From Brugia malayi (Eukaryota > Nematoda > Chromadorea > Rhabditida > Onchocercidae), in contig NW_025062477.1 of assembly GCF_000002995.4 (NCBI RefSeq), positions 9,272,649 to 9,336,648 of the forward strand: a stretch of 64,000 nucleotides of DNA, given 5' to 3'. The notes beneath the pieces were generated by a model. The model worked only from the letters and a program-made list of their open reading frames with translations, was not told the DNA's origin and ran no database searches. Each line of letters begins with the position of its first letter. The stretch's first letter is position 1. Below are positions 11,990-23,800 of the stretch, in pieces. The position numbers and the translations under genes are program-made.

Positions 11990-14900
11990 GATAGTGAAAC
12001 TTTACAAAAAGAAAATTTTAAATAGTCCCCTTGTGCATAAATATGCAAATATGTTGCAATAAGATAACAATATTAGGATGCACTTGGGAAAAGTAGTGAC
12101 AAACTTTGGACTCTTTCATCCAGCTTATTTTTGTTTTTCAAGTTGCTCATGGTACTACTTACCTTGCCTTTGTTAGACTGTAATTAGCTATTTAGTAATT
12201 TTTTTTCTTAACGATAAATCTGATCTCACCTTCATGTACATTTCCTCTCATGCTCTCTCGCACCAATCCCACTCATCCACCAATTCAGTTGCCAAATGGT
12301 CTGCGGCACTCAAGGAATCCACATTAACTATATCAACTCATTGATTTACTATATCAGAACAACAACGATCTATCTTCATGAACAGTATTCAGGAGGAAAA
12401 TAAGCTGGAAGTTATTTTAAATATCACTTAAATTTGTCAAGCTATAATTCCCAAGTACATCCAATCTTAACACAATGGGTATGATGGCCGGATGATGAGG
12501 AGGCATGGCGAGAGAAATACTGAGAGAGAAGTGTCCAAACATGACCCCTAAAACGTGAGCCTCAATGTCAAGCGGTGTCCAGAATAAGATCAACCTTCGC
12601 GCTGTGATAGAGCCGGTATCGGGATTTAAGCACCATAAAATAAATGGTCAATGTACTTACATGCATGTGATTGATTAGAAAGGATGTATTAATGTGAGAT
12701 GTTATTACCGTCATGAAGAGCCTTGGCTAGGACGGGCACAACAGTGCGGAAATGAGGAGGAGAAGACTTGTCGGTAAAGGATAGAAGGAAGCAGGCTGGC
12801 AGGAATCGAGTATAAGTTGATAGTAAAGCCTAATAAATCATAATCATTCGAATTATCAGATCATAACCATACATCACCATCAATCAATGACAATCGGTCG
12901 ATACCTCCCAGGAGGGTGGGTTATCACCGGAAGAAAAGCATGCGCAACACAGTTGCAGAACTGGTACGAATGAATTGTCGAGGTGTCGTCCAGCAACTTC
13001 AGAAAGAGGTGGATATGATGCGCTCCACTCATTCCTCCGAGACATACCGGAGGAGGTTCCGGAGAAATCAATAACAGATACAATTGGAAACCGCAACGTC
13101 CACATGTCATCCGCACCAACTCCTTGCACATACGACCACTGCCTGCTCACCCTGCCACTATCGATCACCCTTCACGCCCACATGCACCCTCACATCCTGT
13201 TCCTCTCTACATCTCCTACCTATGTCTACTGGTCATACACACACATACAGACGCAATTCGTGTACAGACACTCCTCCCACGTATTTTGGACATTCACGCC
13301 CACGCACACGAATAGCGCTGTGAACAAGCAATGTAAGGTTAAATGGTGAAGAGGAATTTACCATCCGGATTTTTGTAAGCAAAGAGCATCTCTCTCTCTC
13401 TCTCTCCCTGACAGAGCCTCTTCCGGCGTTTATTCCTTATTCCGCTTATTCTAGTTATCCACGGCTTTCACTCAGGTGACTTGTTTGCAGGACTTTGAAC
13501 TTTAGGCTTTCAAAGATAGATTACCCAATCTTTGGTTCATTTAGAGAAGTGAGTCTTATTTGTCTCTTTTTCTTGCCGAGTTACTACAATTTCATTCCGG
13601 AAATAGTGAATATCCTTATCTACACTTTTTTACTAAGATGCTCCGGGAGTTACTGTTGGTAGTCTACAGATTTGTAGTAAAAATAGGCAAAAGTACTTCC
13701 GTTTCTTTACATGTCCTGTAGGCTTTTTATTTTAAATGGCTATTTCCAAATCTTTGTTTTTTGGAAATAGCCACTTTAAAAATCAGCCACAATGTCGTTA
13801 GAACTACCCAAAATAGGTCAGTATAGGCAGTTTCCCGTTTTCCTGAACACCACACTTCCAATGTCGAAGACTATCTAGAAAGTACTCCACTCATTAATAT
13901 GATATAAGTTCCTTAATCTAAAAAGTGAATGGCTAAAAGCATGGTAATGAAATAATACGTAGAGGAAGCTAAAATCAGAGACAGGCGTGTTAGTGACATT
14001 ACATTATGTGGGTGCTCTGGACGTTACGTGGGGAAACGCTAAAAAAAAACCTTCGGATGGATGCACGTGTCAACAAATTAAGATGTTGTCCACAATCATT
14101 CTTTAATAATATTATTCATAATGAAACTTTAATGAAATCACATTTCATAAGGCAGTTGGTTTTAATTTTTGACCTCAGTAAGTTATTTGGCAGTAAGGGC
14201 CGAGATTTCCAGTATCAGTTAACAGTGACAGCTCGTTCAGAAGAAGGTAAAACTCGACAGTCAGCAGGTAAAACTATGAATACTTTGAAACATTTCTTTT
14301 GGGAATGGAGATTCTTGAGAATTTTTTTTATGTTCCAGTAATGAGCAAAAAACAATTTTTATCAATAAGACGGTTGTTGTTAATCAGAGATGACGAAATT
14401 AATGCAAATTTACGTGTACCCTGTGAAGGTTACAATGCACTAAGGATATGTGCAGCCGTTAATATGGAGACGAAGATAGCTTTTTAAGATGGATTTCTTT
14501 AATGCTATAGTTTTCGACTAAAATTTTCCATCAATGCAACTCCTTTGATCTTAATTTTTTGGAGAAAGAGATGAACCTTCAACATAAAAGTAATTCTGTT
14601 ATCCTTGGCTATGAGACCATGCATTCCACATCGGTCAATTTTTTCCTTCTTTGTAGTGACTATCGACAATTCACTCATCATCACCAACATTGACCGATGT
14701 TCTTCAAAATCAATTTCAAGTGTCGATTTTTCACTGATATCAGTATCGTTGAAGAAATAACTACTAAATAATTCAAATATTTGCATACTTTAAAATCAAA
14801 ATCGCTGTAATTTTAACAGTTAAGAAAAATGTTATCCTTCATATATTAAAACTATAGTACCAAGAACTTAATGGTAAGGCAAAGACTTGGAAATGAAAAC

Positions 14901-15350
14901 AAAATTATATTCAAAACTACTTCAGAAACCGAGAAAGATAAAAAATACGAGAAAAATACTTTTGAACTCGAAAATATTTGTGGTTGATCAATTCATTATC
15001 TCCTTATTTTTCGAAATCTTCAAAATTGAATCTCGATTCCTGTTTTCGAAAGCAAATTTTACTCTCAATTAAACTATCTTCTTAATGATTTTACACTGAC
15101 ATCTGTTAAGAACGAATACTGGAACAGAACTCGAAAAGGATTCTTCTCTTCAAACAAATTCGCTCCACACTTTACATGTCCATAGCCTCAGTTCCCTTCC
15201 TTCTACGTCAATTGACAATAACAGGTTCCAACTGAACAGTTTGTAAAGCCATGTAGTTAACTGCCTGCACATGACGATATCTGCCATAAGGGCTTATGAC
15301 TTCCGCATTCTGACCTCCACACCTTCATTCCTACAAGCATTCACTTGCCC
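11990..15350. other. Non-coding region with a GC-richer island
   Basis: No gene is recognised between ZC3H18 and UXS1. About 12480-13350 is richer in G+C and contains overlapping open frames on both strands (the longest near 13349). They show no family similarity and are proline, histidine and threonine repeats of CA-rich DNA. A short (CT)n tract lies near 13389-13408. About 13700-15350 is ordinary AT-rich sequence. Confidence 0.45.
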
Positions 15351-15579
15351 ACTTGCAGCCCTCATTCCTTCCCGTACTATTTTTAAATTTACCATTCTCC
15401 TCTGTTGCTCTCTACTTTCACATTCCTCTTTTCTCTAGCTGTAGTGGAAGGTCACAGCAGGTTTTCCTATGTAGCCCAGGTTTGAGTGCAGGTGTTTTTC
15501 TCCTCTTTTTTTTCTCTCTTTTCCTCTCTCTTTTGGTTACGGTTAATTTAAGCGAATCATCCTGAAATCCGTCATTTCT

Positions 15580-16896
15580 ATGAGTTTCTGCTTGCCATTG
15601 TTCTGCTGGCGTTTTCAGAAATTAGCGCTTCTGTGTTGTTCACTGTTGCTCACATTATTTATTTATTATAACCGCCATTTTCCATCTAACGTCTGGAATT
15701 TTTCTCGCTACCACCAACTGGTCCGTGACATCCCCGCTTGGAAAACTTTTCCAGTAGATGAGATAAATCTGAGGTTGCTTCGGGGTAATTCGGTCTTAGA
15801 AAAGCTTGAAACACAAATGCTCTCTCTGCAGCAGGAATTTACTCGTCTGAAAAAGAATTCGCATCCGATTAAGACATTACAAGAATTGAACGAAAAAAGA
15901 TATTTCAATGTAAAATACCAAAACGAAGCAAACCGGAAACGAATTCTAGTTACAGGTGGTGCAGGCTTTGTCGGTTCCCACTTGGTAGATCGTCTAATGC
16001 TTGAGGGACATGAGGTTATTGCACTCGACAATTACTTCACCGGTCGAAGGCGGAATGTAGAACAATGGATTGGACATCCTAATTTCGAGCTTGTCCACCA
16101 CGATGTGGTTAACTCATACCTTACTGAAGTAGATGAAATATACCACCTTGCCTCCCCTGCATCGCCAACTCATTATATGTATAATCCTGTGAAAACTATC
16201 AAAACGAACACCATTGGTACCATAAATATGCTAGGTCTAGCTAAAAGATTAAAGGCGCGTATACTGTTAGCCTCAACATCTGAAATTTATGGTAATCCAG
16301 AGGTTCACCCACAACCGGAAAATTACTGGGGACATGTAAATACAGTAGGACCACGATCGTGCTACGATGAAGGGAAACGGGTCGCGGAGACGTTGATGGT
16401 TGCCTATCACGTGCAAGAGAAAGTGGACATTCGAATTGCTCGAATATTCAATACGTTTGGACCTCGAATGCACATGAATGATGGTCGTGTTGTAAGTAAT
16501 TTCATCCTGCAGGCTTTACGTGGTCATCCGATCACTATTTATGGTGACGGGAAACAAACTCGTTCGTTTCAATATGTGGACGATTTAGTAACAGGATTAA
16601 TCAAATTAATGGGAAGTAATTGCACGGATCCAGTTAATATTGGAAATCCTGAAGAGAAAACAATTAATGAATTTGCAGAGTTGATCCGTGGCTTAATTGG
16701 TAGTAATTCAAGTATTGTTCATCAACCTGAACAACAAGATGACCCACAACAACGCAAGCCTGATATCTCACGAGCTAATGAAAAATTGAATTGGAGACCT
16801 ATAGTTTCTATGTGTGATGGTTTAATTAAAACAATTGATTATTTTCGGAAGGAACTGGAGCATGATCAAATAATGCTTATGAAAACGATAAATTGA
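15580..16896 (+). CDS. sqv-1: UDP-glucuronate decarboxylase (UDP-xylose synthase), single exon
   Basis: The enzyme makes UDP-xylose from UDP-glucuronate using bound NAD+ in the Golgi, supplying the first sugar of proteoglycan linkers. The 438-residue frame has a short cytoplasmic tail and a type II signal anchor at about residues 13-30 ([16 protein letters not shown]), a stem, then an extended short-chain dehydrogenase fold. Visible signatures are GGAGFVGSH (126-134), [10 protein letters not shown] with the catalytic Ser/Thr (232-233) and Y262-x3-K266 (CYDEGK). The substrate-binding [10 protein letters not shown] block is present. No key residue is missing, and the length matches the family (about 420-470). 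It is one uninterrupted exon, while every other clear gene in the window has introns. A pyrimidine-rich tract (15400-15560) precedes it. Confidence 0.96.
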   Translation: MSFCLPLFCWRFQKLALLCCSLLLTLFIYYNRHFPSNVWNFSRYHQLVRDIPAWKTFPVDEINLRLLRGNSVLEKLETQMLSLQQEFTRLKKNSHPIKTLQELNEKRYFNVKYQNEANRKRILVTGGAGFVGSHLVDRLMLEGHEVIALDNYFTGRRRNVEQWIGHPNFELVHHDVVNSYLTEVDEIYHLASPASPTHYMYNPVKTIKTNTIGTINMLGLAKRLKARILLASTSEIYGNPEVHPQPENYWGHVNTVGPRSCYDEGKRVAETLMVAYHVQEKVDIRIARIFNTFGPRMHMNDGRVVSNFILQALRGHPITIYGDGKQTRSFQYVDDLVTGLIKLMGSNCTDPVNIGNPEEKTINEFAELIRGLIGSNSSIVHQPEQQDDPQQRKPDISRANEKLNWRPIVSMCDGLIKTIDYFRKELEHDQIMLMKTIN

Positions 16897-16899
16897 ATG

Positions 16900-19600
16900 G
16901 CAAATCGAAAACTTTCTTTGCAAGTCGAAAAAATTTGTGATTTCTCATTTTTAACTAATGGTGGTGTCAGTTAATTCGTTACCGACGAAAAATTTGAAAT
17001 AAGTTTCACAACATGGGTCTAATTAGATAATTATATTTCAAATTCTACGACAGTCGATTTATTCACCTATAACCAAAAAGATTTTTTTTAATTTAATTAT
17101 TTCCTTATAATCTTTTAGCTGTATTGGTCGATATTGATCTACAATTTCATTTTACGGAAATGAAGTATAACATGTTCTGCAATTTTAATTGTAATTATTA
17201 TTAATTGATTTCATAGAATTCACTCATTTTCTGTTTGAATTCTCAATACAGAAAAGTTAGAAGTGTTGAATAAAAACTTAAGTTTGCCAAGTTATGCTGA
17301 CATTTTTACCAACTTTTTTTTAACTTTTTGGAAAAAAATATATTTTAAAAACTGTTAAGCTGATTTTTTTTTAATTTTATTAATTATTTCTTTGTAGAAT
17401 TGCTCACTTTGTATTGATTTGATTCTTAACAATATGAAAACAGCTCGGAGCTGTTATATATTTCCTTCAATTTTTCGTGCTGTGAATTTATTATTTTACC
17501 AGCCGCTCTTGTATTTTGCACATGTGTTTAGGCGAAGTCATACACCACTAAATCTTATCCGACCGTTAAAAGTGAAGCAATTATTAATGTGGGTCGTAAA
17601 ATTTCAATTAGAAAGAAAGGCTTTGGTTAGAATCAAAAATTTCTAGTAAAACCAGTAAATACAAATGCGGCATGTCACATACGTTCAAGCTTTTCATACT
17701 CTATATGTCACATGATGTAATATTTTTAGTTACTGCACATACTCATATGGCTTATACTTTCCTTATAGAGCTCAAGTGTCTGTTTTATTACTGTGCTATA
17801 ATTTGCTAATTTTTATCTTAAATGATATTCTTTCGTGCCTCATATTTGAAATGAACATGTGAGGGATATATATAAAAAAGTTTTATTTTATCATTATTTG
17901 AAAGTATTCACCAAATAATTAGTGTCTGGAAAATGACAGTTTAAAAAAAAAAAAAAAAAAACTACTTATTTTCTTGCTTAATAGGCAATTAATTCTGTGT
18001 TGAATGAAACCATTCTTATCTGATTATATTAGTGACTCATACATCCACAAACTAGTGGTCTCCTACTCTTTTCTCGTTTTGATGGGCCGAATTTGTAAGG
18101 ATACGATTATTTCACTCTTGCCGGCATTAACTATGAAATTGAAAAATTCCGAACGTTTTTAAAATCTCAATACGAACTTCGTATGATGTAAATTTTGGAT
18201 GAAGATGAACAGTGTATTTCATAAACAAGGATTGATCGAGAATATTCTTAGTGGGTGCTGCTATAGTAGTTGTTACCACACTACTTTTGGAATATGTCAT
18301 AAAAGCTATCAGGATAAGTATCAAAGAACACTTCTGGAGCATTCCGAAATACATAGCTTACATTCTCCCCAAATGTCTCTGCTTATTTATATGTCTTTCA
18401 CTCCATCTTTTGCAATAATAACACTTTATTCTGATCCCTCCAAGTAATCGAACAGTGGTATTAATTCCGTAGTTAACGAATTATTAATTGAGATATCCAA
18501 TTAATTCTGCTTTTCAATTTTGTTTGTATTTCACTCTTGAAAATGAACTGTCTATAAAATTTTAATTTGGTATGTTAACTGATGGAGTTGTGCATCTCTT
18601 CCACACAACTGGCAACTTATATGTTACCTTTAAAAAATTGAAAATTTTAAAAAGCTTTTTTCAGAAACTTGATAACTGCGAACAGTTACGTGGGAACGGA
18701 ATTGGTGATTTGTCTATTCCTTTTATTCATCATTTTAAGTTTGATATAAAACGTAAGAAATTGGGGCAGGCTGCCCCACTAGCAGGGGCATGGAGGAATG
18801 CCGCAGTGGAGATGTTGCTGTTATTATTCTTTACTTCCCTATGAAAAGATTTCCATTTCTGTCTACTACTACCCAACTGACCAAATTTTATAACTGGACG
18901 GAATTTTCTAGTAAGTAATCAAGATATCCAATCAACTCCGTCTTTTTCATCTGTGTTGTCTCATTCTTTAAAATGAATTTTCTATAAAATTTTAATTTCG
19001 ACTACTCGATTATTATCTTGGCTCATACCACTCTGATTATCAAATACAGTGGTTTGAAATATATCTTTAAACGATAATCTTTACTTGTGCTAATATCTTG
19101 TGCTAACAAATATAATTCGAAAAGTACCTAAATATGGCTAGCTGTTTACGGACACCTTTTTCCTTTCTGCTGACTAATACCCATTCAGCACACATTTATT
19201 AGGAGAGAATATTTGCAGATAGTTACCTATAATTTATTTATTTTGACAATCTTAACATCGTACGTGTTCATATTTGCTTAACGTATTCGAAAAGGTACTC
19301 CAGCAACACCAACTCATGCTTAGGTGTCGTCGAAGTGAGTGAAGCTGTTTCGCTTTTCGATTGTCAAAGTAGATGGTTTTTTTCTATTTTGATGTGTTGC
19401 TCAAAGATAGCAGGAGCTAAACAGCTCAGCTTTATATAGTCTAAATTTCTAATGTGGCATGAAAACTGATGTTAGGAAGTGTTGTGCCTCCTATTATAGT
19501 TGTGGCAGGTAAAAAGTTCTGACTTGATGTTGGGTTAAAGTTAAATTTCCCAATTGAGGTAGACAATTTTTATTCTGCAGATTTGTTTCTTTTCTGTTTC
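16900..19600. other. Intergenic, no gene recognised
   Basis: This is AT-rich sequence with homopolymer A/T runs (for example near 17943-17961). The short open frames here lack coding character. Confidence 0.4.
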
Positions 19601-19637
19601 TTCTAGGCACAGCACTTTATGGTATGGCCATTCCCTG

Positions 19638-20869
19638 ATGTCAACACTTATTCGTGCTGCTAACTGTGGCATAAATCATCATGGATCGTTGCTAATATTA
19701 TGCAATAGTAGTGTGCTATTAAAACAACCATGTCGAATATTCACCAACTGGGCCAAACGTTACATACGGTCCAAGAATGCAATGTATTATTTGGGAAGCG
19801 TTGGTGTTCTATTCTTCAGTTTTGCAGTACTTTCTGTACCAGCATATCGAATGTTTTGTGAAAAGACTGCAACCATCGGATTAACCAAGGCAAAAGATTT
19901 AACATTTACAGGATTGCTGGCAGCTAATTACATATTCGTTCAGGAAATGTACCGTTTATTGGTCAAGAATGATTATGTTTCTCAAAAATGCTCATTTAGC
20001 ACCACCATAGAGTAATTTTCAAGTTATTTTGGAATTTAAATTTAATCATTTTTTAAATTTGCTGTAGATTGCTGATGATATGGAACGTGTTGCATCAATG
20101 GAAAAAATCAAAGATCGATTAATACGTGTGTCTTTTAACGCTGACCTTCACTCTGCCATGAAATGGCAGTTCAAACCTTTGCAAAAAGAAATTTATGTTC
20201 ATCCAGGAGAGACAGCGCTTGTTTTCTACAGTGCTTATAATCCAACAGACAAGCCTGTAGTTGGCATTAGCAGCTATAATATCACACCTTTTCAAGTAAT
20301 AATTTTATACACTTTTTTTGTGTTCATTAACACTTTACTTTTGCCGTTTCAATTTTCCTAATTTGCAGGCAGCGTATTATTTCAACAAAATTCAGTGTTT
20401 CTGTTTCGAGGATCAGATCCTTAATCCAGGACAACAGATAGATTTACCTGTTTTCTTCTATATCGACCCTGATTATACAAGTGATCCGGACCTGGAATAT
20501 ACGGATAGTTTAATATTGAGTTATACATTTTTCGAGTCAAAACCAGGTATTTTTTTTTGCCTTCTTAATTTTCATTTGCTATCCAGTCAATTTCTCATAG
20601 ATTCTAAGGTGCATCTATGTTACTGCGAGAAAATAATCTTTCATTTGATTTCTTTCAATTGTTAATACTAAGTATTTAATTTCTTTTACAGTATCAAGCG
20701 TATCACTTTTTTAATACATTGTTTTTCTGGAATGCCCTTAAATACAGTGAATTTGATAACAAGGCTTGTAATTACAGATCTTGTTTTACCGGATCCATTC
20801 GATCCAAACAACAAGCTCAGTATAAAGCGGAACGCAAGTAATGTTAGTAAAGAAATGAAGAAAAATTAA
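19638..20869 (+). CDS. cox-11: Cytochrome c oxidase assembly protein COX11
   Basis: COX11 is an inner-membrane copper chaperone that delivers Cu(I) to the CuB site of COX1. I model four exons: 19638-19889, 20068-20295, 20369-20546 and 20778-20869, 249 residues. Seen in order: a basic presequence, one membrane segment (YYLGSVGVLFFSFAVLSVPA) followed by YRMFCEK, the block RVSFNADLHSAMKW, ETALVFYSAYNPTDKPVVGIS, the copper-binding KIQCFCFEDQ, and DLPVFFYIDPD with LSYTFFESKP. The last exon was chosen because its GATCTTGTT start keeps phase. Exon 1 has no suitable GT donor: the best fit is a GC donor (AAG then GCAAAA) at 19890. The alternative is GT at 19977, which would add 29 odd residues. An acceptor (TTCTTCTAG) lies shortly before the ATG. 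Confidence 0.93.
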
Positions 20870-20899
20870 AGATTGAATAAATCGAAAATTGTTGACTAT

Positions 20900-23800
20900 G
20901 AAGACAATAGTTATAGTATTTTCTTATCAAGAGTTAAATATAGGTAAATATCAAGTTAGATTAGATAGTTGTGTTTTTAAAATACACTACTTTTTTTCGT
21001 ATATAGCTTGAATTTCGTTTGTTAATTGTTGTCACCATATTTCATACACATTGTCTTAAACACATGTAATGCCAATTTGGTTTGGTTTGTTTTGCGGTTG
21101 TTGAAATAAATTATTTAGGTTTCAAAAATTGTGTAAGCTGGGATAAAATTTTTTGCTACCAATAAAAAATTGTCATTTTTAGCAAATCCAAGTTGCCGTT
21201 TGTTCAATATTTTGTCCGAAATAAGGTAATATTACTGACTTCTGAAAGATGATCATAGCGATGATTCATGTGTCGTCTTGCTTATTATCCATCTAAGCTA
21301 TTACTGTCTGAAATTGCATTTTTGTCGTATTTTGGAAGGTTAAAATAAATTCTAGCTTCAATTTTTTAAAGAAAGTTGTAAGAGAGATAAACTCTCATCT
21401 ATGCATTGTTTTTTTATTTCTTCATTTTGTTGAGTTTGCTGAAATATTGCAGTTATCACTTACTTCCATCCTGCAAGTTCTTTTTTTATAATAGTATCAG
21501 TGATAAAAAAAAAATAGGAAAAAACTGTGATTCTCCAGCAAAAGAAATGAAATTGAGTTTTCCATTTTTCTGTTTCAAAGAAAACTGCAAAAGAGCGAGA
21601 GAAAAGAAAAAAAATGTTGTTCCAAACATTTTTTTAACTGATCATTGAGAGTGTATTATTTCGTTGATGTCTTTTTGCACGCGAGATCTCACATTCGCTT
21701 GGTTATGAAAACCAACAACTTTTCGAAGAAATATTTCATATATGGCTTTTCAAATTATTTGTTCCTAGACTTTTAATTAACTTTCAGTTGCGCATTATTT
21801 GTCGCACCTAACATTGTTTCCAAAAATTAATGACAAAATGAAATAGTTGCTGATGATTTCAGTTGTTTGTTTGAGAAAACACAGATTTAGGAAATCTGTG
21901 TGCCTGTTTTTTCAAATATTTTTGTGTTCAATGTTACATCTGAGAATTCTTTAAGCTGTTGTCACGGTTATAATAAAAAAAATCTAATTTTATTTGGTGT
22001 TTAAATATCCTCGCAAAATCTGGGTGAATTTATGATGCGAAGTAACGATGACTGAATGATTAGAAGCATGATAGCTTGAGTCGGTAGAATGGTTTAATTG
22101 ATCGTTTGAGCCACAAGCTAGTTAGGTTAAATGAAACAGGAATGTTTGGTTTCCCATGCTTTTTTTTGTTTCAACTTTAATATTTCTTTTCTTCTAATTT
22201 TGTTTTGCACATTTCTAAATACAACAGTTTCTAACCTTTCTTTGTATTTGTACTTCGTTTTTGTTCTTTTGAAAAAAGGAATAAACTTTTTTATTAAGAG
22301 AAGTGAAATAAGATTTGTTTCCTAATACTTATTTTTCGAAGCTTACATAACATATTAAATGGAAAATCAATGGATTTAATTTTGATGAGCATCATCTTTG
22401 CTGAAATTTTTAAGACAAAATATAAACGTTTGCATATATTCCATATGTCAATAATTCGGTTGTCAACCACCGCAGTGTTTAATTTTTTCTTAAGAAATGG
22501 GAAAAAACTACCACACTAATAAAAGCATTGTCGAAATAAAATTGCTTACAAGCAATTTTATTTCAGGGTCAATTATTGGAAATTTTGCAAAATTTAATAA
22601 ACGTTTAATTTTTTTTTTTTTTTTTTTTTTTAAAGAGAAACTTTCTTTTCCACTATCTTAATATCGAAAAGAAAGGAGTAAGTATGTTTTTTGCTTTAGA
22701 GTGACAGAGTTTTGGTAGATGGCATCCTGATGATATCCTTTTGAATCATCAGAACAGAAGAATTCAGTTTAGATTAGATTACTTGGAATGATTTGAAATG
22801 CAAGAATCTTTACCGAAGCAAATGAAAAATATCGAGTTTAATTCAAATGCATATTGAAATATTCATTCTTTACCACCAAGTTTCACTAAATTATTTACAG
22901 TAATTAAATCGGATCATCCTAATTTAATAAACAATTAGTATTTCATTTAATAATTACTTCGATAAACTTGAAATTGAACTACTCAGTTGCACTATTACTA
23001 CTGCTGCTGCTACTACTACCACCACATCGGCACATTACGAGTAATATCCGAAAGGGATAGTGTAGAGAAGAGCGCTATTCACAACATCGCTGATAATTTC
23101 ATGCTCAAAAGATACTAATGGGTCAAATGCTAAGTTATTCGTTTGCGTGGCCCTTAGCACAATCCACGTTTCTGATACAAACCACTCTTCTCACTCTTCC
23201 ATCATACGTGACTAACTTTGCTTGCTTTATTGCTATTGGAATTGACAAGAATTAAAGTTCTTCAATTTCAGTAAGACTTTCCTCTCTTCTTATCGCTTAT
23301 TTTTTTGACTTTCAGTTCTTGTGTATTATATGAAAAAGTCCATGCTTTTGGCGTTATCGCCCGATATCGACGACCATTTAGTTTTCCTTTTTGTATCACA
23401 TGAATGTCTCCAACTGCTTTTACCAAACCTTTTTCTCTCAAAGTTTTTAAATTTTTTCTTTCCTTCAACAAATTGCCCAAATTTTCCTTTAAAAATTTCC
23501 ACCATGATCATTGCTCAATTGTTCGAAAATGGTATTTGAAGATGGTTACGAAAAATTCTTTTTGCTTATCCGCAACGGAAACCACCTTTCCTGACACAAG
23601 AGATACTAACCCTCGCTGATGCTCCAAAGACACTTCTGTAACAACTTTTCCGCTTTTCCCCTACTCACAATTCGGTTTTCGATAAGTTTCGCTTGACTCC
23701 CTCACTATTACTGTCAGTGGTGTCGATGATTTGTAATTGTAGATAGAAGCTTAGTCTGAAATTCTTAAATAGCTAAGCATATTAAATTCTTATAGATCTT

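Noticed and set aside
12880..13349. Overlapping frames up to 124 codons on both strands
   Set aside because: Low-complexity CA-rich translations with no family likeness; frames on both strands overlap each other.
14006..14341. 111-codon plus-strand frame
   Set aside because: No splice context, poor coding composition and no recognisable motif.
15540..15565. GGTTAATTTAAG-like string before UXS1, resembling part of the nematode spliced leader,
   Set aside because: A fossil leader would support a retrogene, but the match is broken and short, so chance is as likely.
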